A DNA stretch of 64,000 bases from Nocardioides nitrophenolicus (GCF_016907515.1 NZ_JAFBBY010000001.1:1612001-1676000); one strand, 5' to 3'; shown: positions 1-9,175, numbered from the stretch's first letter. The notes: generated from the letters alone by a model not told the origin. Program-made: numbers and translations.

Positions 1-380
1 TGTTCGCCCACCACCACGGCCTGCACGCCACCGACGTCGACGCGCTCGCCCACCTCCACCAGGCGGCACTGCGCGGCGAGCAGATGACCCCGAGTCGACT
101 GGCCGCGTCGATCGAGCTGAGCGCCCCCGCGACCACCGCCCTGTTGCGCCGGCTCGCGGCGAGCGGGCATGTGGAGCGCACGCCCCACCCCGACGACGGC
201 CGGCGCCAGGTGCTCACCCTCACCGACACCGCCCGCCAGGTCGCCGGCTCCTTCTTCGGCCCGCTGGCCCAGGCGCTGCGCGCCTCACTGCGCGACCTCG
301 ACGACGCCGAGGTCGCCGTCGTCGAGCGCTGGCTGGCGAGCGCCACCGAGCAGGCTCGCGAGCTCGCCGACCGCACCTGA
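1..380 (+). CDS. MarR-family transcriptional regulator (5' end outside window)
   Basis: The reading frame is open from the first bases of the window to the stop at 378-380, so the gene starts upstream and about 125 C-terminal residues are visible. The segment MTPSRLAASIELSAPATTA followed by LLRRLAASGHVERTPHPDD is a typical MarR winged helix: recognition helix, then a wing with the D-D-G-R-R turn. The rest is a helical dimerisation tail. MarR proteins are cytoplasmic dimeric repressors that release DNA on binding small aromatic or other ligands. The gene converges on the LuxR-like regulator, with 14 bp between the stops. Its target cannot be inferred because its upstream side is missing. Confidence 0.85.
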   Translation, partial: FAHHHGLHATDVDALAHLHQAALRGEQMTPSRLAASIELSAPATTALLRRLAASGHVERTPHPDDGRRQVLTLTDTARQVAGSFFGPLAQALRASLRDLDDAEVAVVERWLASATEQARELADRT

Positions 381-394
381 CCTCAGCCTGGAGC

Positions 395-2170
395 TCAGGC
401 GGGCCACCACGCGGGACGCCGGAACAGCGCCTCGGTGTACGGCGCCGGGTGCACGATCCGCTGCCGGTTGTCCTGGATCTGGAAGACCAGGTGTGCCATG
501 CCGATCGAGGGGTCGGGCGTGGCGAGCGGGTAGGCCAGCGCCGACTGACCGGCGTTGGCGAAGCTGTAGGCGCCGTTGACGCCGCGGTGCACGCCCTGGC
601 GCAGCGACTCGATCACCGAGGCGAAGTCGCGCGGGGAGTCGGCGCGGGACCAGGCCGAGGCGAGGATCCGCACGCGGTCGTAGGCGATGCCGGCGTGCGA
701 GCGGCCGGGGCTGACCGCCCAGGCGTCGCGATAGCGCCGGGTGAACCGCCGGGCCACCTCGTCGGAGTAGGTGCCGGTCGTGGTCGCCCAGAGCAGTCCC
801 TCGGCGGCCGGGCCGAGGTCCATCCGGAAGCGCGGGATCGACGGCGCGTACAGCGCGTAGAGCACCGTCGGCGCCGGGTCGGCCTGGAAGGCGCGCACGA
901 ACTGCGCCGCCTCGTCCTCGAAGTAGGTCCCGATCAGCACCGCCGCCGGCGCGCGCCGCGCCACCAGCCGGCCGTGCTCGCGCCAGGCCTCGTCGCCGAC
1001 GACGTCGTCGGCGAGGTAGTCGATCTGCCAGCCGTCGCGCTCGGCCCGGGCGATGGCGACCTCGAGCCCGAGGTCGCCGAGCTTCCACCGGCCGCGGACG
1101 ACGGCCAGCGAGCGCGAGTGGGGCGAGAGCTGGCCGGAGTCGCGCAGGAAGGTCATCGCGTTGACGAAGCCGGGCCCGTAGTTGGTGTCGCTCGGACAGA
1201 TCTGGAAGACGTTGCCGTAGCGGCCCGGGTTGTCCTCGACCATCCGCACCATCGAGTCGAGGGTCGCGGCGTGCAGGTACGGCGCCTGGTGCTCGGCCGC
1301 GATCTCGTGGGCCACCAACTGGTCGTCGAGATAGCCCGACACCATGGCGTCGACGTCGAGGCCCGCGAGCTCGTCGAAGGCCCGGCTCACCGAGTCCGAG
1401 CTCTTGATGTCGAGGTCGACGTTGACCAGCTTGACCGGGCGGCCGCTGATCCCTCCGTGGGCGTTGATCTCGTCGATGGCGAGCTGGCTGGCGCGGACCA
1501 TCTCCTGGCCGTCCTCGGCGATCGCCCCGGTGGTCGGGAAGGCGCTGCCGAGCAGGATCGGCCGGCGTACCGACCGCCTCCCGCTGCGCGGCGGGGGCGG
1601 CGGCCGGAGTCCGCGCGGCGTCGGCGGCACTTCCTCCTCGGGACTGCTCAGCTTGCCGATGAGCAGCCGCTCGAAGCCCTCGGGCCCGCCGGGCACGGGC
1701 AGCACCAGCAGGCTCTCCTCGACCGCGACCGCGGCGGCGCCGGCCCGGGAGGAGACCTCGAGCTTGGCGAGCACCCGCTCGACGTGGGTGGAGATGGTGC
1801 GCACGCTGGTCCACAGTCGCGCCGCGATCTGGGCGTTGCTGAGCCCGCCGACCAGGAGGGTGAGCACGTCGAGCTCGCGCTGGGTGATCTGGTGGGGTAC
1901 GACGGCGTCGTCGAGCCAGGACAGCGAGGTCCGCGACTCGTGGCCGGGCGAGCGCACCGTCGCGAACAGCACCCGGTTGTCGTCGTCGCGCCAGTAGAAG
2001 GAGAGCTCGTGGTGCCCCGCCAGCCGCCCGGCCCGGCGCGCGATCCCGAGCAGCCCCTCGAGTCGTTCGGCGGCCTCGGCGCCGACGCCGCGCAGCGTGG
2101 AGAGCTCACCCGCGGGGGTCAGCACGATCTCGTGGGCGGTCGCCGCCGCGCCGTCGTCGGTGGTGGGCAC
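395..2170 (-). CDS. LuxR-type HTH fused to a periplasmic-binding-protein (amide/amino-acid type) sensor domain
   Basis: A 591-residue protein. I chose the GTG at 2170 because GGAAGGAGG lies 5-6 nt upstream; a longer open frame exists but overlaps the permease gene. Residues 95-155 form a LuxR/GerE helix-turn-helix (ITQRELDVLTLLVGGLSNAQ, then TISTHVERVLAKL). Residues 181-195 are a proline-rich linker. Residues 203-591 look like a type I periplasmic-binding fold of the Leu/Ile/Val or short-chain-amide class (ILLGSAFPTTGAIAEDGQEM, AIDEINAHGGISGRPVKLVN). There is no signal peptide or membrane segment, so it is probably a cytoplasmic ligand-sensing regulator. It is the last gene after a sugar-type ABC importer on the same strand, so it may sense the imported substrate. 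That role is inferred. A TATATC -10-like box around 2219-2224 (minus strand) could give it its own promoter. Confidence 0.8.
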   Translation of the reverse strand: MPTTDDGAAATAHEIVLTPAGELSTLRGVGAEAAERLEGLLGIARRAGRLAGHHELSFYWRDDDNRVLFATVRSPGHESRTSLSWLDDAVVPHQITQRELDVLTLLVGGLSNAQIAARLWTSVRTISTHVERVLAKLEVSSRAGAAAVAVEESLLVLPVPGGPEGFERLLIGKLSSPEEEVPPTPRGLRPPPPPRSGRRSVRRPILLGSAFPTTGAIAEDGQEMVRASQLAIDEINAHGGISGRPVKLVNVDLDIKSSDSVSRAFDELAGLDVDAMVSGYLDDQLVAHEIAAEHQAPYLHAATLDSMVRMVEDNPGRYGNVFQICPSDTNYGPGFVNAMTFLRDSGQLSPHSRSLAVVRGRWKLGDLGLEVAIARAERDGWQIDYLADDVVGDEAWREHGRLVARRAPAAVLIGTYFEDEAAQFVRAFQADPAPTVLYALYAPSIPRFRMDLGPAAEGLLWATTTGTYSDEVARRFTRRYRDAWAVSPGRSHAGIAYDRVRILASAWSRADSPRDFASVIESLRQGVHRGVNGAYSFANAGQSALAYPLATPDPSIGMAHLVFQIQDNRQRIVHPAPYTEALFRRPAWWPA

Positions 2171-2262
2171 GGCTCCCTCCTTCCCCTGCCGAGCAGAGCC
2201 CGAGCCCGTGCACCGAGGATATAGGTGCGGGCGCGGGCCCTGCCCGGTTCGTCGAGCGGCGG

Positions 2263-3261
2263 TCAGGAACGCCGGTTGCGCGACCAGGAGTCGAGCGCGA
2301 CGGCGAGGAGCACGATCGTGCCCTTGGCGATGAGCTGCCAGTTCTGCGACAGGTTGAGGCTGTAGAAGAGGTTGGTCAGCGTGGCGAAGATCAGCAGCCC
2401 GACCGCGCTGCGCCACACCGCGCCCTCGCCACCGCGCAGCGAGGTGCCGCCGACGATGACGATCGCGATGGCGTCGAGCGCGATGTTGGCGCCGACGTCG
2501 GCCTGGCCGACCCCGAGCCGCGAGGCGTCGATGGTCCCGGCGAAGGCGGCGAGGACGCCGGTCAGCATGTAGACGCTGGCGGTCAGGTCCTTGACCCGCA
2601 GGCCGGAGAGCCAGCCCGCCTCGTGGTTGCCGCCCACGGCGTAGATGTTACGGCCGTAGCGGGTCATCGCGAGGACGACGCCGCCGATCAGGAAGGTGAC
2701 GAGCAGGATCAGGATCGGCGTCGGTACGCCGGCCACGCTGGACCGGGCGAGCACCTTGAAGTTCGGGTCGCCGACGATGAACGGCGCCGAGTTGGAGTAC
2801 AGGTAGGCGATGCCGGAGATCACCGAGGCGCTGCCGAGCGTGGCGACGAAGGGGTTGATCCCGACCCGGGCCACGAGCAGGCCGTTGGCGATGCCGCAGG
2901 CCAGGCCGGCCAGGACCGCCGCGCCGATCCCGACGAGCGGCGAGCCCGTCGAGATCGCCAGCCCGGCCGACACCGTCGCCCCGAGGGCGTAGGTCGCGCC
3001 GACCGACAGGTCGAAGCCGCCCGAGATGATGACGAAGGTCATGCCGAGCGCGACGATGCCGACCGCGGTGTTCTGCAGAAGCAGGTCGCGCAGGTTCGCC
3101 GGCGCCAGGAAGCCCGGGTAGAGCGCGCTGGCCAGGATGACCAGGAGCACCAGCACCGCGATCATGGCGAACCGCGAGGCCAGGGGCGCCAGCGAGGCCC
3201 GGGCCGGCGGTGGCGCCGTCGCGACCGCGGCGGCCGGCGAGAGTTCAGTGGACGGGTTCAT
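2263..3261 (-). CDS. Sugar-type ABC transporter permease (RbsC family)
   Basis: A 332-residue inner-membrane protein with a charged N-terminal tail followed by about nine to ten hydrophobic helices. It has the RbsC-type segments FVIISGGFDLSVGATYALG and ALDAIAIVIVGGTSLRGGEG that mark the BPD_transp_2 family of ribose/xylose-type importers. Length is normal for the family. The ATG has GGAGAG upstream and overlaps the end of the ATPase gene by 17 bp, so the two are translationally coupled. It should form the membrane channel with the ATPase (3245-4759) and the binding lipoprotein (4782-5813). The substrate is unknown: this subfamily also imports autoinducers, nucleosides and polyols. Confidence 0.93.
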   Translation of the reverse strand: MNPSTELSPAAAVATAPPPARASLAPLASRFAMIAVLVLLVILASALYPGFLAPANLRDLLLQNTAVGIVALGMTFVIISGGFDLSVGATYALGATVSAGLAISTGSPLVGIGAAVLAGLACGIANGLLVARVGINPFVATLGSASVISGIAYLYSNSAPFIVGDPNFKVLARSSVAGVPTPILILLVTFLIGGVVLAMTRYGRNIYAVGGNHEAGWLSGLRVKDLTASVYMLTGVLAAFAGTIDASRLGVGQADVGANIALDAIAIVIVGGTSLRGGEGAVWRSAVGLLIFATLTNLFYSLNLSQNWQLIAKGTIVLLAVALDSWSRNRRS

Positions 3262-4759
3262 GGGTCTCTCCTGTGCTGAAGCCGTGACGCACGACGGCGT
3301 CGACGTTGAATTCGGGGTGGTCGCTGGGCAGCTCCCGGACGACGGACCCGTGGGCGAAGACCAGCAGCCGGTTCGCGATCGCGAGCACCTCCTCCAGCTC
3401 CGAGGAGGTGACGACGACCGCCGCCCCCTCGGCCGCGAGCCGGACCAGCGAGGTGAGCACCTCGGCCTTGGCGCCGATGTCGATGCCGCGGGTCGGCTCG
3501 TCGATGAGGAAGACGTCGGGCCGGTGTCCGGCCCACTTGGCGAGCAGCACCTTCTGCTGGTTGCCGCCCGACAGGTTGCGCACCGGCTCGCCGAGCCGAG
3601 CCCGGTTGAACGCGAAGAAGTCCGCGGTGTCGCCGGTCTCGGCGCGCTCGGCCGAACGGTCGAGGAAGACCCGGCGCCCGCCGCGGCCCAGCCAGTAGTT
3701 GCTGGTCGCGTCCATGCCGAGGACCAGCGCCTGCTTGCGCGACTCCGGCACCATCACCACGCCGCGGGCCACGGCCTCGCGCACCGATCGCGACCACGGC
3801 AGGTCCGTGCCTGCCAGCCGCAGCTCGCCGGACGAGGCCGGCTCGGCGCCCGCCAGCGAGCGCAGGAAGGTGGTGCGCCCCGAGCCGACCAGGCCCCAGA
3901 GCCCGACGATCTCTCCGGCCCGCACGGTGAGGTCGATGTCGTGCAGCACGCCGGGCAGGTTCACCCGGCGCGCCGCCAGCACCTCGGCGCCGAAGGCATG
4001 GCCGCCGCGGTCCGCGAGCTTGTCGACGCTGCGGCCCACCATGTGCTCGATCAGCGTCGGCTTGGTCCACTCGGCCCGCGGGGCGCTGCGCACGACCTGG
4101 CCGTCGCGCAGCACCGTGATCGTGTCGCTGAGGTCGAGCACCTCGTCGAGGTTGTGGCTGACGAAGACCACCGTGGTCCCGCGCGCGGTGAGCCGCCGCA
4201 GGATCCGGTACAGGGTCTCCCGCTCGTGCTCGGCGAGCGCCGCGGTCGGCTCGTCGAGCACCAGGACCCGGCCGTTGCTCTCGACGCCCCGCATGATCTC
4301 GAGCATCTGCTGCTGCGAGACCGACAGGTCGCGCGCCAGCGCCGTCGGGGGTACGTCGATCTCCAGGTCCGCGCACAGCTCCAGGTAGCGCCGGCGCATC
4401 GACCGGCCGTCGAGAAGCCCGCGCCGGGTCCGGACCTGGCCGAGGAAGACGTTCGCCTCCGCGGTCAGGCCCGGGACCATGGTCAGCTCCTGGTAGACCG
4501 CCACCAGCCCGCGCTCGCGGCTCTCCCGGGGGTTGCCGCCGTGCATCCGGTGGCCGAAGACCTCGACCGTCCCGTCGTCGGCGGCCAGCCGGCCGCTGAC
4601 CATGCCGAGCAGGGTGGACTTGCCGGCGCCGTTCTCACCGACCAGCGCGTGCACCTCGCCCGCGCGGACCGTGAGGTCCGCCCCGGCGACGGCGACCGCG
4701 CCACCGAAGACCTTGCGGGCTCCGCGACAGGCGATCGCGGGCGTGTTGGTGTCGCTCAT
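3245..4759 (-). CDS. Sugar-type ABC transporter ATP-binding protein (RbsA family)
   Basis: A 504-residue cytoplasmic ATPase with two fused nucleotide-binding domains, as in RbsA/XylG. The first half has Walker A GENGAGKST (about residue 40), the signature-like LSVSQQQMLEI and Walker B VLVLDEPTAAL. The second half has a degenerate P-loop (GLVGSGRTT, lacking the GK[ST] lysine), a good LSGGNQQKVLLAKW signature and VFLIDEPTRGID. That asymmetry is normal for the family. It sits between the binding-protein gene (22 bp upstream) and the permease (17-bp overlap), giving a complete importer. Confidence 0.95.
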   Translation of the reverse strand: MSDTNTPAIACRGARKVFGGAVAVAGADLTVRAGEVHALVGENGAGKSTLLGMVSGRLAADDGTVEVFGHRMHGGNPRESRERGLVAVYQELTMVPGLTAEANVFLGQVRTRRGLLDGRSMRRRYLELCADLEIDVPPTALARDLSVSQQQMLEIMRGVESNGRVLVLDEPTAALAEHERETLYRILRRLTARGTTVVFVSHNLDEVLDLSDTITVLRDGQVVRSAPRAEWTKPTLIEHMVGRSVDKLADRGGHAFGAEVLAARRVNLPGVLHDIDLTVRAGEIVGLWGLVGSGRTTFLRSLAGAEPASSGELRLAGTDLPWSRSVREAVARGVVMVPESRKQALVLGMDATSNYWLGRGGRRVFLDRSAERAETGDTADFFAFNRARLGEPVRNLSGGNQQKVLLAKWAGHRPDVFLIDEPTRGIDIGAKAEVLTSLVRLAAEGAAVVVTSSELEEVLAIANRLLVFAHGSVVRELPSDHPEFNVDAVVRHGFSTGETHEPVH

Positions 4760-4781
4760 GACAGCTCTCCCGGACTCCGGC

Positions 4782-5813
4782 TCAGTACTCGGCCGTGAAC
4801 TCGCCGACGTTCTGCTTGGTCGCGAAGGGCGTGCCGGGCAGGCTGTCGGACTCGGCCAGGTTGATGAAGACCGGGACGTCCTTGCCCTGGACGTACTCGG
4901 CGACCGCCTCGATCGCCTCGCGCGTCTCGAGCCGCGGCAGCATCATGACCGAGCTGGTGAGCTTGCCCGAGGCCACGTTCTCCAGCGCCCAGGTGTCTCC
5001 GCCGAAGTCGTAGATCTCCACGTCCTTGTTGCCGACGGCCTCGACGACACCGCGGGTCATGCCCGAGAAGTTGGACATGATGACGTCCACGTCGGGGTTC
5101 GCCTGGACGATCGTCTGCGCGGCGTCGAACGCCTTCGGGGTGGTGTAGTCGGTGGTCTGCTGGGCGACCACCTCGAAGCCGTCGACCTTCGCGAACGCCT
5201 TGGCCGCCTCGAAGAAGCACAGCGTGTTGGCGTTGAGGTCCGGCCCGGAGACCAGTGCGATCTTGGCGCCGTCGGGGTGGGAGTCGATGACGTCCTGCAC
5301 CCAGGCCTGGTAGACGTCGAGGGTCTGGCCGCCGACGTACGTGATCGTCCCGGGCTGGTGGGTCTCCTCGCCCAGGTTGGTCGCGCGCCCGCAGATCGGC
5401 AGGTTGAAGACGGAGACGAGCACCTCCTTCTCCGGCGCCTGCTGGGTGAGGATGTCGCAGACCAGGTTCCCGTCGTTGGGCTCGACGACGAAGGCGTTGT
5501 ACTTGCCGCTGGTCAGCGCCTGCTGCATCTGGTCGAACTGCACCTGGGCGTCGAAGGCCCCGTCGAAGACGTCGAGGTCGGCGCCGAGCTCACCGGCGGT
5601 CTTCTTCGCCTCGTCGATGGCGGCCTGCAGGTAGGCGTTGCTGGTGCCGGCCGAGAAGTAGGCGATCTTGAGGTCGGCGGGGTCGCTGACCGGGGCGTCG
5701 ATGATCTCGGTCGACGCGGACGCGGTGTCGCTGACGCCGGACGAGCAGCCGGTCATCGCGAGACAGGCGGCGACACCGGCGGCGGCGAGGGAGAGGGCGG
5801 GACGATGCAACAT
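4782..5813 (-). CDS. Sugar-type ABC transporter substrate-binding lipoprotein
   Basis: A 343-residue exported lipoprotein. The N-terminus has a hydrophobic stretch ending in the lipobox LAMTGC, so Cys22 should be lipid-anchored outside the membrane. The mature part reads as a type I sugar-binding fold (Peripla_BP_4): LKIAYFSAGTSNAYLQAAID, then NAFVVEPNDGNLV, then the C-terminal TSSVMMLPRLETREAIEAVA. It supplies ligand to the permease and ATPase encoded just downstream. It follows the deacetylase gene by about 80 bp on the same strand, so the enzymes and importer are probably one operon. The ligand cannot be determined from sequence. Confidence 0.92.
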   Translation of the reverse strand: MLHRPALSLAAAGVAACLAMTGCSSGVSDTASASTEIIDAPVSDPADLKIAYFSAGTSNAYLQAAIDEAKKTAGELGADLDVFDGAFDAQVQFDQMQQALTSGKYNAFVVEPNDGNLVCDILTQQAPEKEVLVSVFNLPICGRATNLGEETHQPGTITYVGGQTLDVYQAWVQDVIDSHPDGAKIALVSGPDLNANTLCFFEAAKAFAKVDGFEVVAQQTTDYTTPKAFDAAQTIVQANPDVDVIMSNFSGMTRGVVEAVGNKDVEIYDFGGDTWALENVASGKLTSSVMMLPRLETREAIEAVAEYVQGKDVPVFINLAESDSLPGTPFATKQNVGEFTAEY

Positions 5814-5892
5814 GGGAACTTCCTTCAGACGTGGGGTCGTGAGACGGACGCGGCGCTGCGACCGGGGTGCCCGAGACGGAGCGAGGAGCTGG

Positions 5893-6735
5893 TCAGTCCT
5901 CGGTCCAGGTGTCGTAGATGTCGCTCAACGAGGCGAACCACACGCCCTCGTGGGACGCCATGTGGTCGAGCAGCCGCTCGAGGCCCAGCAGGTGGTGGGC
6001 GCGCGCGGCGGTCTGCGGGTGCAGGGTGATCGCCAGGACCGGGTTGGTCTCCCGCTCGTAGGCGAAGTCGAAGTGGTCCTGGAAGCGCTGGAACATGACC
6101 TCGCTCGAGCCGAGCCCCGGGTTCACGCCGGGGATGTACTCGCCGACCGGGAAGTCGTCGAGGTACCACGACACCGGGAACTCCAGCAGAGGGCTGGGCG
6201 CACCGAACACCGAGCCCTGCTCCCAGCGCACGTCGACCGGGCGCGGGTGGTAGGGCTGGAAGTCGTGGCCCATGAGCGAGGAGTCCCACTCGAAGCCGGT
6301 CTTCTCGAGCAGGTCCAGGGTGTGCTCGGTGAAGTCCCAGGCCGGTGAGCGGTAGCCGCGCGGCGCCTTGCCGACGTGCTTGAGGTGGCCCTCGATGGTC
6401 TGCTCCATCAGCCGGATCTCGGTGTCCTGGTCCAGGCTGGGGACGGACTCGTGGTAGCAGCCGTGGGCCGCGATCTCCTGGCCCGCCTCGACGATCGAGG
6501 CGAAGGCCTCGGGGAAGGTCTCCATGGTGTGCACCGGCGTGCACCAGGTGCCCTGGATGTCGTAGCGCGCGAACAGGTCGAGCAGTCGCGGTACGCCGAC
6601 GGTGGCGCAGTACTCGCCGCGGGACAGGTAGCTCGGGCTGGTCTTGCCGAAAGTGCCCATCCACACGGCATGGGCGTCGAAGTCGGCGCCGATGTTGACG
6701 GCGATCTTCTTGCCCTCGGGGAGGTTGAGAGGCAT
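5893..6735 (-). CDS. CE4 polysaccharide deacetylase-family hydrolase (HpPgdA / cyclic-imidase-like)
   Basis: A 280-residue cytoplasmic enzyme. I started it at the ATG at 6735, which is preceded by AAGGAG; an upstream in-frame extension is low-complexity and overlaps the nitrilase gene. The NodB-type core is clear: the aspartate motif GADFDAHAVW (residues 16-25), HGCYHE (H91, H95) as metal ligands, and the RGYRSPAWDFTE loop. There is no signal peptide, so it is unlikely to act on wall polysaccharide. It best resembles the HpPgdA-like branch, some members of which hydrolyse cyclic imides. Sitting between a nitrilase-family amidase and an ABC importer, it more likely opens or deacylates a small imported amide. 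The substrate is inferred only at class level. Confidence 0.82.
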   Translation of the reverse strand: MPLNLPEGKKIAVNIGADFDAHAVWMGTFGKTSPSYLSRGEYCATVGVPRLLDLFARYDIQGTWCTPVHTMETFPEAFASIVEAGQEIAAHGCYHESVPSLDQDTEIRLMEQTIEGHLKHVGKAPRGYRSPAWDFTEHTLDLLEKTGFEWDSSLMGHDFQPYHPRPVDVRWEQGSVFGAPSPLLEFPVSWYLDDFPVGEYIPGVNPGLGSSEVMFQRFQDHFDFAYERETNPVLAITLHPQTAARAHHLLGLERLLDHMASHEGVWFASLSDIYDTWTED

Positions 6736-6790
6736 GGCGGTGCTCCTTGCTGGGTCGGTTCGGCTGGGGTCGTCGGGTCGGCAGCCGGGA

Positions 6791-7663
6791 TCAGAGGGTG
6801 AGGTGGGCGTACTTCTCGTACAGGTCGCGGCGGCGGCCACGGTCGGTGTGCGTCGTGGCCGCGCCGGTGCGCCGGTTCTCGGCGAGCACGTCCAGGTCGA
6901 GCACGTGGGTGATCGCGTCCTGCTCGTTGGTGCGCGCCTCGACGAGCACGCCGTCCGCGGGGAAGACCAGGTCGCACGGCGAGAGCACCGACGCCTGCGC
7001 CCAGCCGGGGGCCAGCGGCGCGTCGAGGTGGGACACCGTCGGGCAGTGCACGACGTACACCTGGTTCTCGATCGCGCGGGCCGCGGCGCAGTGCCGCACC
7101 CGCCAGAAGCCCGCCTCGGTGAAGGTGTACGACGGCACGAGCAGCACCTCGGCGCCCATCGCGGTCAGCGTGGTGCAGACCTCGGGGATCTCGGCCTCGT
7201 AGCAGATCGCGATGCCCACGGTGACGCCGTCGATCTCGTGCACCGCGAGCTCGTCGCCCTCACCGGTGTCCCAGTCCGCCTCGGCGGGGAAGATGTGGGT
7301 CTTGGCGTGCCGGTGCACCTCGCCGCCGGGGCCGAACAGGAAGGCCACGTTCTCGTGCCCGCCGGGGGTCGCGACCAGGTGCGTGCCGGCCAGGATCCAC
7401 TGGTCGCGCCGGGCCGCCTCGGCGGTGAACAGCGCGACGTACTCGTCGGTGTAGGCGCTGATCCGGGTCAGCTGGGCGATCTCGTGGCTGCGCCAGTCGG
7501 CGTCGATGGTGAACAGTGACTCGGTGACCAGCTCGGGGAGCACCACGACCCGGGCGTCGGGGGTGCGGTCCAGCAGGTCGCGGACCTGCTCGGCCCAGGC
7601 GTCGAAGGAGTCGACCTCGCGCAGCTCGAGCTGCGCGGCGGCGACGGTCAGGGTGCGGCTCAT
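6791..7663 (-). CDS. Carbon-nitrogen hydrolase (nitrilase superfamily amidase)
   Basis: A 290-residue cytoplasmic hydrolase with the nitrilase-superfamily catalytic triad visible: Glu44 in VLPELVTE, Lys121 in RHAKTHIFP and Cys154 in GIAICYEAEIPE. Family members release ammonia or an amine from amides, carbamoyl compounds or nitriles through a cysteine acyl-enzyme. The long, flexible C-terminal region and the RAIENQVYVVHC segment fit the amidase branches better than true nitrilases. It lies 28 bp downstream of an SDR and 55 bp upstream of the deacetylase, within the same minus-strand operon, suggesting sequential attack on an amide- or imide-containing substrate. Confidence 0.9.
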   Translation of the reverse strand: MSRTLTVAAAQLELREVDSFDAWAEQVRDLLDRTPDARVVVLPELVTESLFTIDADWRSHEIAQLTRISAYTDEYVALFTAEAARRDQWILAGTHLVATPGGHENVAFLFGPGGEVHRHAKTHIFPAEADWDTGEGDELAVHEIDGVTVGIAICYEAEIPEVCTTLTAMGAEVLLVPSYTFTEAGFWRVRHCAAARAIENQVYVVHCPTVSHLDAPLAPGWAQASVLSPCDLVFPADGVLVEARTNEQDAITHVLDLDVLAENRRTGAATTHTDRGRRRDLYEKYAHLTL

Positions 7664-7691
7664 CGGTGGTCCTCTCGGTCGGGTCGGCGGT

Positions 7692-8417
7692 TCACTGCGC
7701 GAGCAGGCCGCCGTCGATGACCAGCTCGCTGCCGGTCACGTAGCGCGCCTCGTCGCTGGCCAGGTAGACGCAGCCCCAGGCGATGTCGCGCGGCTCGGCG
7801 CCGAAGCCGAGCGGGGTCAGCGCGATCACCTCGGCGTTCTTCTCGGCCGGCTGAGCGTCGGTGAGCGGCGTGGTCACCCAGCCGGGGATGACGGTGTTGA
7901 CGCGCACGCCGCTGCGGGCGTAGGTCACCGCGCCGTTGCGGGTCAGGCCGCGGACGCCGCCCTTCGCCGCCTGGTAGGCCGCCACGCCCTCCGAGCCGAC
8001 CACGCCCCAGGCGGAGGACAGGTTGATGATCGAGCCCGCACCCTGCGCGAGCATCGGGCCCAGCACGGCGCGCATGCCGAGAAAGACCCCGGTCTGGTCG
8101 ACGCCGATCACCCGCTCCCACGCCTCTGGGGTGACCGCGTCGATCGCGGCGTAGTCGATGACGCCGGCGTTGTTGACCAGGACGTCGATCCGGCCGTGGC
8201 GGGCCACGACCTCCTCGACCACCCGCTGCCAGGCGGCCTCGTCGGTGACGTCGAGCTCGGCGTACTCGAGCGGCGGGGCGTCGACCTCCTGCTCCGGCTT
8301 CTCCAGGTCCGCGACCACGACGGCCGCGCCCTCCTCGGCGAACAGCCGGGCGGTCGCCAGCCCGATGCCGACGGCGCCGCCGGTCACCACGGCCACCTTG
8401 TCCTTGAGTCGGTCCAT
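7692..8417 (-). CDS. SDR-family NAD(P)-dependent oxidoreductase
   Basis: A 241-residue classical short-chain dehydrogenase. I placed the start at the ATG at 8417 (GGAGAG upstream) because a longer open frame runs into the neighbouring SDR. The Rossmann motif TGGAVGIG lies near residues 12-19, NNAG follows the fourth strand, and the catalytic Ser (INLSSAWG) and YQAAK pair are intact. An acidic residue after beta-2 (VVVADLEKPE) favours NAD(H). Family members oxidise secondary alcohols or reduce ketones. It lies between another SDR (38 bp upstream) and the nitrilase. The substrate is unknown. Confidence 0.92.
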   Translation of the reverse strand: MDRLKDKVAVVTGGAVGIGLATARLFAEEGAAVVVADLEKPEQEVDAPPLEYAELDVTDEAAWQRVVEEVVARHGRIDVLVNNAGVIDYAAIDAVTPEAWERVIGVDQTGVFLGMRAVLGPMLAQGAGSIINLSSAWGVVGSEGVAAYQAAKGGVRGLTRNGAVTYARSGVRVNTVIPGWVTTPLTDAQPAEKNAEVIALTPLGFGAEPRDIAWGCVYLASDEARYVTGSELVIDGGLLAQ

Positions 8418-8455
8418 GTCAGTCTCTCCGGTTCGTGTCGTGCGCGTCGGGGTGC

Positions 8456-9175
8456 TCAGCGGGCCAGGTAGCCGCCGTCGACCGGCAGGTCGACGCCGGT
8501 GATGAACCGCGCGCGGTCGGAGGCGAGGAAGCAGACGGCGTCCGCCACGTCCTCCGGGTCGCCCCCGGCGCCCATCGGGGTCGCCTCGAGGAATGCCTCG
8601 TTGAGGTCGTCGGTCTGACCGAGGGTGAGCGGGGTCCGGATCCAGCCCGGGAGCACCGCATTGGCGCGGATGCCCTCGCGGGCGTAGGTCACCGCGGCGT
8701 TCTTGGTCATGGTCAGCACGGCGTGCTTCGAGGAGTGGTACGCCGCGACGCCCGCCACCGAGGTCGCCCCGCAGATCGAGGAGATGTTCACGATCGCGCC
8801 CGCGCGCTGCTCGCGCATCGGCCGCAGCGCCGCCTGCATGCCGAGCAGCACGCCGGTCTGGTTGATCGCCACGATGCGCCGCCACTCGTCGAGCGCCAGC
8901 TCGTGCAGCTGGTCGTAGCCCGAGACGCCCGCGTTGTTGACGAGGATGTCGAGCCGGCCGTGCTCCGCGACGGTCTCGGTGACGACCTCGGACCACCGCG
9001 CGGCGCTGGTGACGTCGTGCGAGCGGGTGACGATGTGCTCCCCCAGGTCCGACTGGTCGCGCACGTCGGTCGCCACGACCCGGGCGCCGAGCTCCGCGAG
9101 CCGCGTCGCGACGGCGTACCCGATGCCCTGGGCGGCGCCGGTCACGAGGGCCACGCGCCCCGTCAGGTTGTCCAT
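8456..9175 (-). CDS. SDR-family NAD(P)-dependent oxidoreductase
   Basis: A 239-residue classical SDR and the first gene of the long minus-strand operon that ends with the LuxR-like regulator. It has TGAAQGIG near residues 12-19, NNAGVSGYDQ, the catalytic Ser in VNISSICGA and YHSSK. Asp after beta-2 (VVATDVRDQ) suggests NAD(H). The ATG at 9175 follows GAGGAAG. It is divergent from eutB, the two starts lying 219 bp apart, so the SDR/amidase/importer operon and the ethanolamine ammonia-lyase genes may share regulatory DNA. Confidence 0.92.
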   Translation of the reverse strand: MDNLTGRVALVTGAAQGIGYAVATRLAELGARVVATDVRDQSDLGEHIVTRSHDVTSAARWSEVVTETVAEHGRLDILVNNAGVSGYDQLHELALDEWRRIVAINQTGVLLGMQAALRPMREQRAGAIVNISSICGATSVAGVAAYHSSKHAVLTMTKNAAVTYAREGIRANAVLPGWIRTPLTLGQTDDLNEAFLEATPMGAGGDPEDVADAVCFLASDRARFITGVDLPVDGGYLAR

